NCBI RefSeq assembly: GCF_011751885.2 | Contig: NZ_CP061771.1 | Location: forward strand, 1,054,001-1,118,000 | Source of the DNA: Salinibacterium sp. ZJ450 | GTDB lineage: Bacteria > Actinomycetota > Actinomycetes > Actinomycetales > Microbacteriaceae | Length of the DNA stretch: 64,000 nt | Direction: 5' to 3' | Notes under the pieces: generated by a model | Seen by the model: the letters and a program-made list of their open reading frames with translations, nothing else | Database searches by the model: none | What the model was told of the DNA's origin: nothing | Part shown: piece after piece, positions 34,071 through 42,932 of the stretch | Layout: the number at the start of each line of letters is the position of its first letter | How positions within the stretch are numbered: the stretch's first letter is position 1 | Translations under genes and position numbers: made by a program

Positions 34071-37000
34071 ATGTTCCTGCTTGAGAACCGCGTCATCTAC
34101 AGCGCGAGCGACCTCACCGCCGCGGCCACCTGCGAGTGGGCGTTGATGCGACGGCTCGACGCCAAACTCGGCCGCATCGACGCGGTCGAGGAGCCGGAAG
34201 ACGAGATGTTGCGGCGCACCGCGGCGCTCGGCGACGTGCACGAACAACGCACCCTCGAGCAGTTCAAGCTCACCCGCACCGTGGTCGAATTCACCGAACG
34301 GCCCGAGGTCACCCAGCTCGCCGCGGCCGCGGCCGAGACCGAGCGCGCCCTGCGCGGCGGCGCAGACGCCCTCTACCAGGCCACCTTTTTCGACGGCCGG
34401 TTCCTCGGCTACGCCGACTTCATCCTGCGCGGAGCCGACGGCGGCTACGAGGTGTACGACACCAAACTGGCCCGCCGCGCCAAGGTCACGGCGTTGATGC
34501 AGCTCGCGGCATATAGCGAGCAACTACAGCAGCTCGGCATCCCCACGGGGGAGACGGTGTATCTGCTGCTCGGCGACGGCCGTACCAGCGAGCACCGGTT
34601 GCGCGACATCCTGCCGGTGTATCGCAAGCGCCGCGCCCGACTCGAGGCGATGGTCGACGAGCGGGTCGAGGAGGGTGTCGCCGCCGCGTGGGCCGATCCT
34701 CGGTATGAGGCGTGCGGTCGGTGCGCAGCCTGCACCGAGCAGGTGGAGCTGCACCGCGACGTGCTGCTCGTCGCCGGAATGCGACGCACCCAGCGGGCCA
34801 AGCTGAACGCCGCCGGCATCGCCACCATCGACCAGCTCGCCGAGGCTGCCGGGCCGATCACCGGAATGTCGGATGCCGCGCTCACCGGTTTGCGCGCCCA
34901 GGCCAGGCTGCAGATCGGCGGCTGGCTCGATTTCGAGGTGGTGGAACCGGCCGCGCTCACCGCGCTGCCGCAACCCGATCCCGGCGACGTCTTCTTCGAC
35001 TTCGAGGGCGACCCGCTGTACCAGGAGGGCGCTGCGCCGACCAAAACAGTCTGGGGCCTGGACTACCTGTTCGGACTGGTCGAACCGGACGAGACGTTCC
35101 GCGCGTTCTGGGCGCACGACCTGGCCGAGGAACGGCAGGCGCTGCTCGACTTCCTCGCGTACGTCGACGAGCGCCGTACCCGGTATCCGGGCATGCACAT
35201 CTACCACTACGCCTCATACGAGCGCACCCACCTGCTGAGCATCGCCGCCCGGCACGGGGTGGGCGAGGAGGCCGTTGACGACCTGCTGCGCAACCACGTG
35301 CTGGTCGATCTGTATCCGGTGGTGCGGCAAGGCTTGCGCATCGGCACTCGCAGCTACTCGCTGAAAAAGCTCGAGCCGCTGTACATGGGTGACGACGAAC
35401 GGCACGGCGTCGCCAACGCGGCCGACTCGATCACCGAGTACGTGCACTCCCGAGAGCTGTTTGCCGCCGGAGAGACGGATGCCGCGCAGCTGGTGCTCGA
35501 CGACATCGCCAGCTACAACACCTACGACTGCGTCTCCACCCTGCGGCTGCGCGACTGGCTGCTGGCCCGCGCCGCCGAGAACGCCGTTGACCTGGCCGTG
35601 CCCGCTGAGCTGCCGATCCCGGTGCCGCTGCGCGATCCCGACCCGGTCTACGTGGAACTCACCGCGCTGCTCGCCGAGGTGCCGCCCGCCGAACGCAGCG
35701 CCGACCACACCGCGCTCGCGCTCGCGTCCGCCGCGATCGACTACCACCGCCGCGAACAGAAGTCCTTCTGGTGGGACCACTTCACCCGCCTCCGCGCCCC
35801 GGTGAGCGACTGGGCCGACACCCGCGACGTGCTGGTCATCGACCAGCCGCCGGTCGTGGTGGAGGACTGGCACCTCTCCGGTCGACAGAAGCTGGCCAGA
35901 CGCATCCTCAGCGTCACCGGAACACTGGCCCCCGGCAGCAAGATCGGCGTGGGCTCCAGCCCATACGTGCTCTACGACCCGCCATTCCCGCCGATCACCC
36001 CGAGCAGCGAGCCGGGCGCGCGCACGACGCACAACAAGACGACGGTGCTCGACATCATCGACGAGTCGATCTTCATCATCGAAGAGAAACTCGAGGCCGA
36101 CGCGCCGCAACATCAGGCGCTGCCGATGGCACTCACTCCGGCGCAACCGCCGAACGCCGGCACGCAGGTGGAGGCCATCTCCGAGTGGGGTCGCCGGGTG
36201 CTGAGCTCCTGGCCGGAGCCGCTGCCGGATGCGGCGTTCGACATCCTGCGCCGGGTGCCCCCGCGCAGCACCCGCTCGACCGGCACAGGCGACTCCGCCC
36301 GCACTGCCGGCTCCGCGAACGGCGGCTCGATCAGCGACAGCATCCGCGACGACCTGCTCAGCCTCGACCGGTCCTACCTCGCCGTGCAGGGCCCTCCGGG
36401 CACTGGCAAGACCTACACCGGCTCCCGGGTGATCGCCGACCTCGTCGCGAACCACGGCTGGAAAGTGGGCGTGGTCGCCCAGTCGCACGCCGCGGTCGAG
36501 AACATGCTGCGTGGGGTGCTCGACGCCGGGCTTGACCCCAGCCTCGTCGGCAAGAAACCGAAGAACGGCGACGGCGACCACCCGGTGCCGTGGACCCCGC
36601 TCGATGGCACCACGATCGGCCCGTTCGCCCAGCAGTCCGGCGGCTTCGTGCTGGGCGGTACCGCCTGGGACTTCAGCCACGCCGGCCGGGTGCCCCGCAG
36701 CCACCTCGACCTGCTGGTGATCGACGAGGCCGGGCAGTACTCCCTGGCCAGTACGATCGCCGCGGCCGTCGCCGCGAAGCGCCTGCTGCTGCTCGGAGAC
36801 CCGCAGCAACTGCCGCAGGTCAGCCAGGGCACCCACCCGGAACCCGTCGACGTCTCGGCGCTCGGCTGGCTCACCGACGGGCACAGAGTGCTGCCGCCGG
36901 AGCTCGGCTACTTCCTCGCCACCAGCTGGCGCATGCACCCCGCGGTCTGCGCCCCGGTCTCCGCGCTGTCCTACGAGGACAAGCTGCGCTCGCACCACTC

Positions 37001-37529
37001 CGACCGTCACCTTGACGGCATCGAGCCGGGAGTGCACCCGGTCGCCGTACCGCACGCCGGCAACTCAACCTCCAGCGACGAGGAGGCAGACGCCGTCGTC
37101 GAGCTGGTGCGCTCCGCCCTCGGCCGCGACTGGTCGGAAGGCGGCGACATCCGCCCGCTCGCCCCGGAAGATGTGATCGTGGTCGCCCCGTACAACGCGC
37201 AGGTGGGGCTCATCCATGAGCGCCTGCGTTCGGCGGGCCTGGGCCGGGTACCGGTCGGCACCGTCGACAAGTTCCAGGGGCGCGAAGCGGCCGTCGCGAT
37301 CGTGTCGATGTGCGCGTCATCCGCCGACGACGTGCCGCGCGGCCTGGAGTTCCTGCTGATGCCGAACCGGTTGAACGTCGCCATCTCGCGGGCACAGTGG
37401 GCGGCGTTCCTGGTCTACTCCCCGGGCATCACCGAGTACCTGCCGCACAACGTGCACACCCTCGCCGACCTCTGCGCGTTCATCACCCTGGTCGAACCGG
37501 CCCCGGTCGCCGCGAAACTGGACGCGTAA
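34071..37529 (+). CDS. TM0106-type RecB-like nuclease fused to a superfamily 1 helicase
   Basis: 1152 residues. N-terminal PD-(D/E)xK-like nuclease (about 1-235) with the YEVYDTKLARRAKVTALMQLAAYSEQL core. Cys21 and a Cys215-x2-Cys218-x2-Cys221 triad frame that domain, like the iron-sulphur clamp of Cas4 and AddB. An RNase H-like part starts near 305 (FFDFEGDPLYQEG). The helicase has Walker A GPPGTGKT near 772, VIDEAGQYSLA near 882, LLGDPQQLPQV, and the C-terminal VDKFQGREAAVAIVSMC with NRLNVAISRAQ. Probably cuts and unwinds DNA in repair. It follows the MocA gene closely but is not functionally linked to it as far as I can see. Confidence 0.88.
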   Translation: MFLLENRVIYSASDLTAAATCEWALMRRLDAKLGRIDAVEEPEDEMLRRTAALGDVHEQRTLEQFKLTRTVVEFTERPEVTQLAAAAAETERALRGGADALYQATFFDGRFLGYADFILRGADGGYEVYDTKLARRAKVTALMQLAAYSEQLQQLGIPTGETVYLLLGDGRTSEHRLRDILPVYRKRRARLEAMVDERVEEGVAAAWADPRYEACGRCAACTEQVELHRDVLLVAGMRRTQRAKLNAAGIATIDQLAEAAGPITGMSDAALTGLRAQARLQIGGWLDFEVVEPAALTALPQPDPGDVFFDFEGDPLYQEGAAPTKTVWGLDYLFGLVEPDETFRAFWAHDLAEERQALLDFLAYVDERRTRYPGMHIYHYASYERTHLLSIAARHGVGEEAVDDLLRNHVLVDLYPVVRQGLRIGTRSYSLKKLEPLYMGDDERHGVANAADSITEYVHSRELFAAGETDAAQLVLDDIASYNTYDCVSTLRLRDWLLARAAENAVDLAVPAELPIPVPLRDPDPVYVELTALLAEVPPAERSADHTALALASAAIDYHRREQKSFWWDHFTRLRAPVSDWADTRDVLVIDQPPVVVEDWHLSGRQKLARRILSVTGTLAPGSKIGVGSSPYVLYDPPFPPITPSSEPGARTTHNKTTVLDIIDESIFIIEEKLEADAPQHQALPMALTPAQPPNAGTQVEAISEWGRRVLSSWPEPLPDAAFDILRRVPPRSTRSTGTGDSARTAGSANGGSISDSIRDDLLSLDRSYLAVQGPPGTGKTYTGSRVIADLVANHGWKVGVVAQSHAAVENMLRGVLDAGLDPSLVGKKPKNGDGDHPVPWTPLDGTTIGPFAQQSGGFVLGGTAWDFSHAGRVPRSHLDLLVIDEAGQYSLASTIAAAVAAKRLLLLGDPQQLPQVSQGTHPEPVDVSALGWLTDGHRVLPPELGYFLATSWRMHPAVCAPVSALSYEDKLRSHHSDRHLDGIEPGVHPVAVPHAGNSTSSDEEADAVVELVRSALGRDWSEGGDIRPLAPEDVIVVAPYNAQVGLIHERLRSAGLGRVPVGTVDKFQGREAAVAIVSMCASSADDVPRGLEFLLMPNRLNVAISRAQWAAFLVYSPGITEYLPHNVHTLADLCAFITLVEPAPVAAKLDA

Positions 37530-37594
37530 CCGCAGCCTCTCGACCGGTCCGCGGCGGGGGAGTAGCGTCATCGGCAACCAGTCGAGGAGCCATC

Positions 37595-38509
37595 ATGCCC
37601 GCACTCGCCAACTACGGTCAGGCCATCGCCGCCACCACGCTAGCGCTCCGCGACACGCTCGCGCCGGGCCAGCAGGTCACCGCCCAGCATCCGGCGGTCG
37701 CGCACACCTCGGTGAGCGGCGTGTCGGCCAACCTGTTCCTCTACCGTGAGGAGCTGCTCGGCTTCCACGAGGGCAGCGAGCCCCGCGGACTCAGCCGGCT
37801 CATCGCCCAGTTGTATTACCTGATCAGCGTGTTTCCCGCCGATGATGCCGACACCTCGGCGGCCAGTCACCGCGCATACGGCAACGTGCGCGCGGTGGTG
37901 GAACGGCAGCCGGTGCTGTCCGTCATGGTCGGCGGGGAGCGCATGCAGGTGCAAGTGCGGGTCACCCCGCTCGACATCGACGACCTCACCCGGCTCTGGC
38001 TCGCCGCGAACACGCCCCTGAGGCTGTCGTTCGCGGTGTGCGCCACGTTCACGGTGGATGCCGCCGAACGCCTGTCCGTGGCGTCAACCCTGTACGACGT
38101 GGTGTCGCTGACACCCGGCTCGATCGCGGTCTTCAGCGGCACGGACATCGAGGAGAAGCGATCGGCGGTCGCCTCCGTCGCGCGCGAACTCGACCGCCCG
38201 ACGATCCGGGTCAACCTGCGCGAGGTGGTCAGCGAGTACGTCGAGGCCACCGAACGCAACCTGACCCGCCTGTTCGATGAGGCGGAGCAGCGCGACGCCG
38301 TGCTGATCCTCGACGAGGCTGACCCGCTGTTCGGCACCCCCACCGAGCTGGGCACTGCCCACGACCGGTACTCCGGGGTCGACCCCGACTGGCTACTCAC
38401 CCAACTCGCCCGCGCGCCGGGACTCGTGATCATCGAGGTGCTGCAGCCGGCACCGGTGCTGGCCCGGCACACCGCGGTGGAGGTGCACTTCCCGCCGCGA
38501 GACCTCTGA
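37595..38509 (+). CDS. DUF4255 (Pvc16-type cap) domain fused to a degenerate AAA ATPase domain
   Basis: 304 residues from ATG 37595 with GAGGAG before it. Residues 1-145 match the DUF4255/Pvc16 N-terminal domain (ALANYGQAIAATTLALRDTL, ANLFLYREELLGF), found in the sheath-terminating cap of contractile injection systems. Residues 165-304 match the AAA ATPase of the same systems (EYVEATERNLTRLFDEAEQRDAVLILDEADPLFG, then AHDRYSGVDPDWLLTQL), but the Walker A is replaced by SGTDIEEK near 181 and the usual Asn/Arg finger region is altered to a LQPAP segment. It therefore probably cannot hydrolyse ATP. No sheath, tube or baseplate gene is in the window. Confidence 0.8.
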   Translation: MPALANYGQAIAATTLALRDTLAPGQQVTAQHPAVAHTSVSGVSANLFLYREELLGFHEGSEPRGLSRLIAQLYYLISVFPADDADTSAASHRAYGNVRAVVERQPVLSVMVGGERMQVQVRVTPLDIDDLTRLWLAANTPLRLSFAVCATFTVDAAERLSVASTLYDVVSLTPGSIAVFSGTDIEEKRSAVASVARELDRPTIRVNLREVVSEYVEATERNLTRLFDEAEQRDAVLILDEADPLFGTPTELGTAHDRYSGVDPDWLLTQLARAPGLVIIEVLQPAPVLARHTAVEVHFPPRDL

Positions 38510-38540
38510 GCACTCCCGCATCCGCGTCTAGCATCGACAG

Positions 38541-38831
38541 GTGCCTTCGTTCCGCGTCACCATCGCCATCGGTTCCCTCCGGGCGGGCACGGCCCCCGAC
38601 TCCGTGCTGCCGACCGCGGCGGATGCCGCCGCCGAACTCACGGTCGTCGAGGCATCCGACATCAGCATCGTGGCCGGAGAGCCCCGCATCACCGTGCGTT
38701 TCGAGGCCGAGGCCGCCGATCTCGCCACCCAGATCGGTGACGCCGTGGTCAGCGCGGTCTCGGCGGTCGCCGAACCCCGCCGGTGGTCGGTGACCCAACG
38801 GGTGGGTGGCCGCTGGGAGCCGCTCGGCTGA
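38541..38831 (+). CDS. Small hypothetical protein
   Basis: 96 residues from a GTG, 31 bases after the DUF4255-AAA gene. The sequence alternates short strands and two helices (FRVTIAIGSLRAGTAPDSVLP, TQIGDAVVSAVSAVA) and contains ITVRFEAEAAD. No family is recognised. The proximity and orientation suggest co-transcription with the upstream fusion gene. Confidence 0.55.
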   Translation: MPSFRVTIAIGSLRAGTAPDSVLPTAADAAAELTVVEASDISIVAGEPRITVRFEAEAADLATQIGDAVVSAVSAVAEPRRWSVTQRVGGRWEPLG

Positions 38832-38871
38832 CCCCATTGCCGCCGCTGCGGCACTGGACCAGTCTGGGACG

Positions 38872-39543
38872 GTGACCGACGACAACCGGGCTGGCCGCGA
38901 CGGGGTGCTGGCCCGCAAGACCAGCGAGTTCGATCGGGGGCTCGGCTTCTATGATGCGATCTACGCCGTCGCGATCACCCTGCTGATCGTGAACGTCGAC
39001 GTGCCCGAACCCGACGCCTGGCATGACCTGTCCTCGCTCGCAGCCAGCGGCCTGTTCTACCAGCTCGCCGGGTTCGCCCTCAGCTTCCTGGTGATCGCGG
39101 TGTTCTGGCGGGTGAACGTTCGGCTGGTGCAGCGCCTGTCGGCCCTGGACCCGGCAACCACCACCGCGAATCTGGTGGCGGTGGCGCTGGTCGTGCTCGT
39201 GCCGTTCACTACCCAGGGCATCAGCGACCCGGAGACGGCCGGCTTCGCGCTGCCCACGGTGTTCTACGCGGTCAACCTCGCGGCCGTGTCGGTCGCGCAG
39301 ACGCTGATGTTCCAGATCGCCCGGCGCAAGGGACTGGAGATCAGGCCGCGCGGGCGGCGCGAGAACCGGATCTTGCTGATCGACCAGCTGACGACCCCGC
39401 TGGTGTTCCTCGCATCCGTGCCGATCGCCCTGTTGTGGGGAGCGGATGCCGGCAAACTGAGCTGGGCGTCGCTGCTGCTGATCGGCCCGCTGTCGGGCCG
39501 GCTGGCCATCCGCGCCATCCAGTCCGGCCAGGCCGGGCCCTGA
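38872..39543 (+). CDS. TMEM175-like (DUF1211) potassium channel protein
   Basis: 223 residues from a GTG. It begins with a hydrophilic head, then the family signature DRGLGFYDAIYAVAITLLIVNVDVP, corresponding to the FSDGVFAIAITLL motif lining the pore, and five further hydrophobic segments with a VRLVQRLSAL linker. The TMEM175 family conducts potassium in bacteria. Residue differences in the motif (YDAIYAVAITL) leave selectivity uncertain. Ends ten bases before the convergent WYL regulator. Confidence 0.82.
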   Translation: MTDDNRAGRDGVLARKTSEFDRGLGFYDAIYAVAITLLIVNVDVPEPDAWHDLSSLAASGLFYQLAGFALSFLVIAVFWRVNVRLVQRLSALDPATTTANLVAVALVVLVPFTTQGISDPETAGFALPTVFYAVNLAAVSVAQTLMFQIARRKGLEIRPRGRRENRILLIDQLTTPLVFLASVPIALLWGADAGKLSWASLLLIGPLSGRLAIRAIQSGQAGP

Positions 39544-39552
39544 CAGCCCGCG

Positions 39553-40530
39553 TCAGCCCTGAACGAGTGGTCGCTCCGCCGCGCGAGCGAGTTGTTCGTT
39601 TGCCGTGCGCACGAACGCCAGGAACTCGTCGGATCCCGAGATCGTGTACGCCACATCCGCCGGAATCCAGAGCAGCGCCGACATCATCACCTCGTAGCTG
39701 TCGCCGCCGATCGGCCACTCCGTGCGCCGGTCAGACAGCGCCGTCGCGCCCCGCGCCCACGGCCCGAAATACGCCTGCACCGCATCCAGCGGCATGTCCA
39801 GAATCACGGATGCCGCGTGCCGCTGCCGCACGGATGACACCGCGGCCTGCACGAACTCGGCAGCGTCGGCGGCGGGCAGCTCGCGCGACGAGAAGTGCAC
39901 GCGGGTGCCGAAGAACCGCGCCATCCGGTCGACCCGCAAGGTGCGCCAGTCCGCCCGCTGCAGGTCCCAGCAGACCAGGAACCAGTTGCGTTCCGCCGCC
40001 ACCAGCGTGTTCGGTTCGACAACCCGGTCGGACTCCGTGCCGCCGGCTGCCGTGTAATGGAACCGGATCCGCTCCCGGTCGCGGCAGGCGAGGGCGAGCT
40101 GGCCGAGCAGCTCCTGCGACACCGGGGTGCCGCGCGGGGTGGTCGGCTGCACGAAGCCGGCCAGCGCGTTCACCCGCTGCCGCAGCGCGGACGGCAGTAC
40201 CTGCTCGAACTTGGCCAGAGCGCTCAGCGTGGTGTGCGCCCCGTCGACGAGTCCCTGCGTCGCCGCCACCCGCAATCCGATCGCCATCGTCACCGCCTCC
40301 TCGTCGGTGAACAGCAGCGGCGGCAACGCCGAACCGGCCTCCAGCCGGTAGCCGCCCGCGGCGCCGCGGGTCGCTTCCACCCGGTAGCCGAGCTCCCGCA
40401 GCCGTTCGATGTCGCGCCGCAGGGTGCGTTCGGTCACCTCGAGCCGCTCCGCCAGTTCCGGGCCGGGCCACTGCCGGTGGGTCTGCAGGAGGGTGAGGAG
40501 GGCGAGCACTCGGGAAGTTTTTTCCGCCAT
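39553..40530 (-). CDS. WYL-domain transcriptional regulator (YafY type)
   Basis: 325 residues. N-terminal helix-turn-helix of the HTH_11 class (RVLALLTLLQTHRQWPGPELAERLEVTERTLRRDIERLRELGY) with the GGYRLEAG wing, then the WYL domain (RDRERIRFHYTAAGG... VVEPNTLVAAERNWFLVCWDL). WYL domains sense nucleic acid or nucleotide ligands and control local genes. It is divergent from the ABC exporter operon with a dyad between; regulation of that operon is inferred. Confidence 0.9.
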   Translation of the reverse strand: MAEKTSRVLALLTLLQTHRQWPGPELAERLEVTERTLRRDIERLRELGYRVEATRGAAGGYRLEAGSALPPLLFTDEEAVTMAIGLRVAATQGLVDGAHTTLSALAKFEQVLPSALRQRVNALAGFVQPTTPRGTPVSQELLGQLALACRDRERIRFHYTAAGGTESDRVVEPNTLVAAERNWFLVCWDLQRADWRTLRVDRMARFFGTRVHFSSRELPAADAAEFVQAAVSSVRQRHAASVILDMPLDAVQAYFGPWARGATALSDRRTEWPIGGDSYEVMMSALLWIPADVAYTISGSDEFLAFVRTANEQLARAAERPLVQG

Positions 40531-40535
40531 GACCC

Positions 40536-40564
40536 CAGTTTCCTCGCAATCAGGACGAAAACTG
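40536..40564. promoter_or_regulatory. Inverted repeat between the WYL regulator and the exporter
   Basis: CAGTTT at 40536-40541 and AAACTG at 40559-40564 are exact inverted arms with 17 bases between, within the 52-base divergent gap. Arm sequence and position fit an operator of the WYL regulator; function is inferred. Confidence 0.4.
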
Positions 40565-40582
40565 ACCTAATGCCCGAGAATC

Positions 40583-41647
40583 ATGGCCGTCATGACGACA
40601 GACACCATGATCCAGGCCCGTGGACTCACCAAACAGTTCACGGTCAAGAAGAACCGGGTGGATGCGGTCACCGACCTCAATCTGGATGTCGAGCGCGGCG
40701 AACTGGTCGCCTTTCTCGGTCCGAACGGTGCGGGCAAGACCACCAGCCTGCGCATGCTCACCACCCTGCTACCACCCACCGCAGGCACCGCCGTAGTCGC
40801 CGGCTTCGACACCCAGAAGCAGCCCGCCGAGGTGCGCCGACGCATCGGCTACATCGGCCAGGGCAACAGCGCCGGCCACTACCAGCGGGTGCGCGACGAG
40901 CTGCTCAGCCAGGGCGCCTTCTACGGCATGACCCGCGCCGCCACGGCGAAGCGAGCCGACGAGCTGATCGAATCGCTCGGACTGGGTTCCCTCGCCAAAC
41001 GCAACGTGCTCGCGCTCTCGGGCGGGCAGCGCCGCCGCCTCGACATCGCGATGGGACTGATGCACTCGCCGCAACTGCTGTTCCTCGACGAACCGTCCAC
41101 CGGGCTTGACCCGCAAAGCCGCGCCAACCTGTGGCAGCACATCATCGACCTGCGACGCGCCCGCGGCACCACGATCTTCGTCACCACGCATTACCTCGAG
41201 GAGGCCGACCACTTCGCCGAGCGGATCCTCGTGATGGACCACGGCCGCGTCATCGCCGACGACACCGCCCCGGCGCTGAAGACCACATTGGCCGGTGACG
41301 TGATCACCCTCGGGTTCGATTCCGAAACGGATGCCGCGGACGCCAGCGCCGTGACCGGCCGGGTAGCCCGATCCGAGCCCACGGTGCAGGGCCGCACGGT
41401 AGAGCTGACCGTGCACCACGGCGAGCGAGTGCTTCCTCCCGTGCTGCGCGAGCTCGATGCGTCCGGACTCGTCGTCGTCACCGCCGAGCTGCGGCAGCCC
41501 ACCCTCGACGACGTCTTCCTCGCGCTCACCGGCCGCAGCCTGCGCGAGGAGGCCGACACCACATCATCGCCGGTTGAGCCTGTAAAAACCCGTGCCGGAG
41601 ATGTCGAAACCCAAGAGACCTACGAAGAAGAGCGAGCCACCCGATGA
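40583..41647 (+). CDS. DrrA-like ABC exporter ATPase
   Basis: 354 residues. Walker A LGPNGAGKTTS, signature LALSGGQRRRLDIAMGL, Walker B LLFLDEPSTGLDPQSRANLW, and H-loop TTHYLEEADH. The C-terminal part has the extra ELRQPTLDDVFLALTG element of drug-resistance exporters. The tail (residues 325-354) is charged. The next gene is the permease, overlapping by ATGA. Cargo is unknown; antibiotics or lipids are typical of the group. Confidence 0.92.
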   Translation: MAVMTTDTMIQARGLTKQFTVKKNRVDAVTDLNLDVERGELVAFLGPNGAGKTTSLRMLTTLLPPTAGTAVVAGFDTQKQPAEVRRRIGYIGQGNSAGHYQRVRDELLSQGAFYGMTRAATAKRADELIESLGLGSLAKRNVLALSGGQRRRLDIAMGLMHSPQLLFLDEPSTGLDPQSRANLWQHIIDLRRARGTTIFVTTHYLEEADHFAERILVMDHGRVIADDTAPALKTTLAGDVITLGFDSETDAADASAVTGRVARSEPTVQGRTVELTVHHGERVLPPVLRELDASGLVVVTAELRQPTLDDVFLALTGRSLREEADTTSSPVEPVKTRAGDVETQETYEEERATR

Positions 41648-42444
41648 GCACCTCACCCGCCCCCATTCCCGTCGACGAGTCGGTCGGCCGCCTGAACCCG
41701 GCGCGCGACACCTGGAACGTGTTCGTGCGCGAGCTCCGCCCGGTGCGCCGCGACCCGTTCTCATTGATCTTCAGCCTGCTGCAGCCGCTGGTCTTCCTCG
41801 GACTGTTCGGGCCCCTGCTGATCGGCGGGTCCGACCTGCCGCCAGCGGAGACGCTGCAGTGGTTTGTCCCCGGCATCCTGGTGATGATCGCCCTGTTCGG
41901 CACCGGCGTCACCGGGTCGAACCTGCTGTACGAGATGCAGACCGGGTCGCACGAGCGCACCCTGGTGGCACCGATCTCTCGCGCGTCGCTGCTGATCGGC
42001 CGATCGCTCAAGGAGATGGCGCCGATCATGGTGCAGGCCGCGGTGATCGCTCTGGTGACCATCCCGTTCGGGTTCACCGTGAATCCGGCAGGAATGCTGA
42101 TCGGGCTGGTGCTGCTCGCGCTGTTCGGACTCGGCTTCGGCGCTCTCAGCTACACGCTGGCGCTTGCCAGCCGCAACCGCGACTGGATGTTCTGGGCCGT
42201 GCAGCAAGCCACAATCTTCCCGCTGATGATCCTGTCCGGGATGCTGCTGCCCCTGGCCAACGGCCCACACTGGATGCAGGTCGCAGCAGGGTTCAACCCG
42301 CTCAGCTACGTCGTCGCCGCGGAACGCGCGCTGTTCGCCGGCGACCTCCTAGCCCCCGCGGTGCTCTGGGGCTTTGTGGCCGCGCTGCTGCTGGCCCTGA
42401 TCGGGCTCGCGCTCGGCATCCGCGGCATCAAGAAGAGCCGCTAA
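41644..42444 (+). CDS. DrrB-like ABC-2 exporter permease
   Basis: 266 residues with six hydrophobic segments. ABC-2 features: N-terminal VRELRPVRRDPFSLIF, the first periplasmic segment TLQWFVPGILVMIALFGTGVTGSNLLYEMQTGSHERTLVAPISRASLLIGRSLKEM with the conserved ERTLV, and LSGMLLPLANGP before the last helices. Overlaps the ATPase gene by four bases, forming a two-gene exporter. Confidence 0.92.
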   Translation: MSTSPAPIPVDESVGRLNPARDTWNVFVRELRPVRRDPFSLIFSLLQPLVFLGLFGPLLIGGSDLPPAETLQWFVPGILVMIALFGTGVTGSNLLYEMQTGSHERTLVAPISRASLLIGRSLKEMAPIMVQAAVIALVTIPFGFTVNPAGMLIGLVLLALFGLGFGALSYTLALASRNRDWMFWAVQQATIFPLMILSGMLLPLANGPHWMQVAAGFNPLSYVVAAERALFAGDLLAPAVLWGFVAALLLALIGLALGIRGIKKSR

Positions 42445-42496
42445 TTCACCACACCGACTCACCGCACCAACTCACCACACCGAAAGGACGACAACG

Positions 42497-42868
42497 ATGG
42501 ACATGAAGATCGAACTCCTCGCGGTACCGGTCAGCGACCTCGATCGCGCCAAGGAGTTCTACGTGGACAAGATCGGCTTCAACGCCGACTACGACATCCC
42601 GGTCAGCGACGAGCTGCGCTTCATCCAGCTCACCCCGCCGGGGTCGGCCTGCTCGATCGTGCTCGACACCAACATGACCACGATGGCGCCGGGAACCGTG
42701 AAGGGCATCCAGATGGTCATCGCCGACGCGGATGCCGCCCGCGCCCTGCTGGTCGAGAAGGGGGTCGACGCCAGCGAGGTGGATGAGCAGGACTGGGGCC
42801 GCTTCGTCTACTTCGAGGACCCCGACGGCAACAGTTGGGCGTTGCAGCAGATTCCGGCGCGCGACTGA
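42497..42868 (+). CDS. VOC-superfamily protein (glyoxalase-like)
   Basis: 123 residues with GAAAGGACGACAACG before the ATG. Two beta-alpha-beta-beta-beta modules: PVSDLDRAKEFYVDKIGFNADYDI and GIQMVIADADAARALLVEKGVDASEV, with the closing FVYFEDPDGNSWALQQIP. The YFxDPDGNxW motif supplies a metal-binding Glu or Asp. Substrate unknown. It lies just after the exporter operon and could be expressed with it. Confidence 0.85.
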   Translation: MDMKIELLAVPVSDLDRAKEFYVDKIGFNADYDIPVSDELRFIQLTPPGSACSIVLDTNMTTMAPGTVKGIQMVIADADAARALLVEKGVDASEVDEQDWGRFVYFEDPDGNSWALQQIPARD

Positions 42869-42932
42869 GCCCTCCGCGAAACCTGCGGCTGCGACATCCG
42901 GAACGTTCAGCAGTCGGGTCTAGTCTCAAGAC

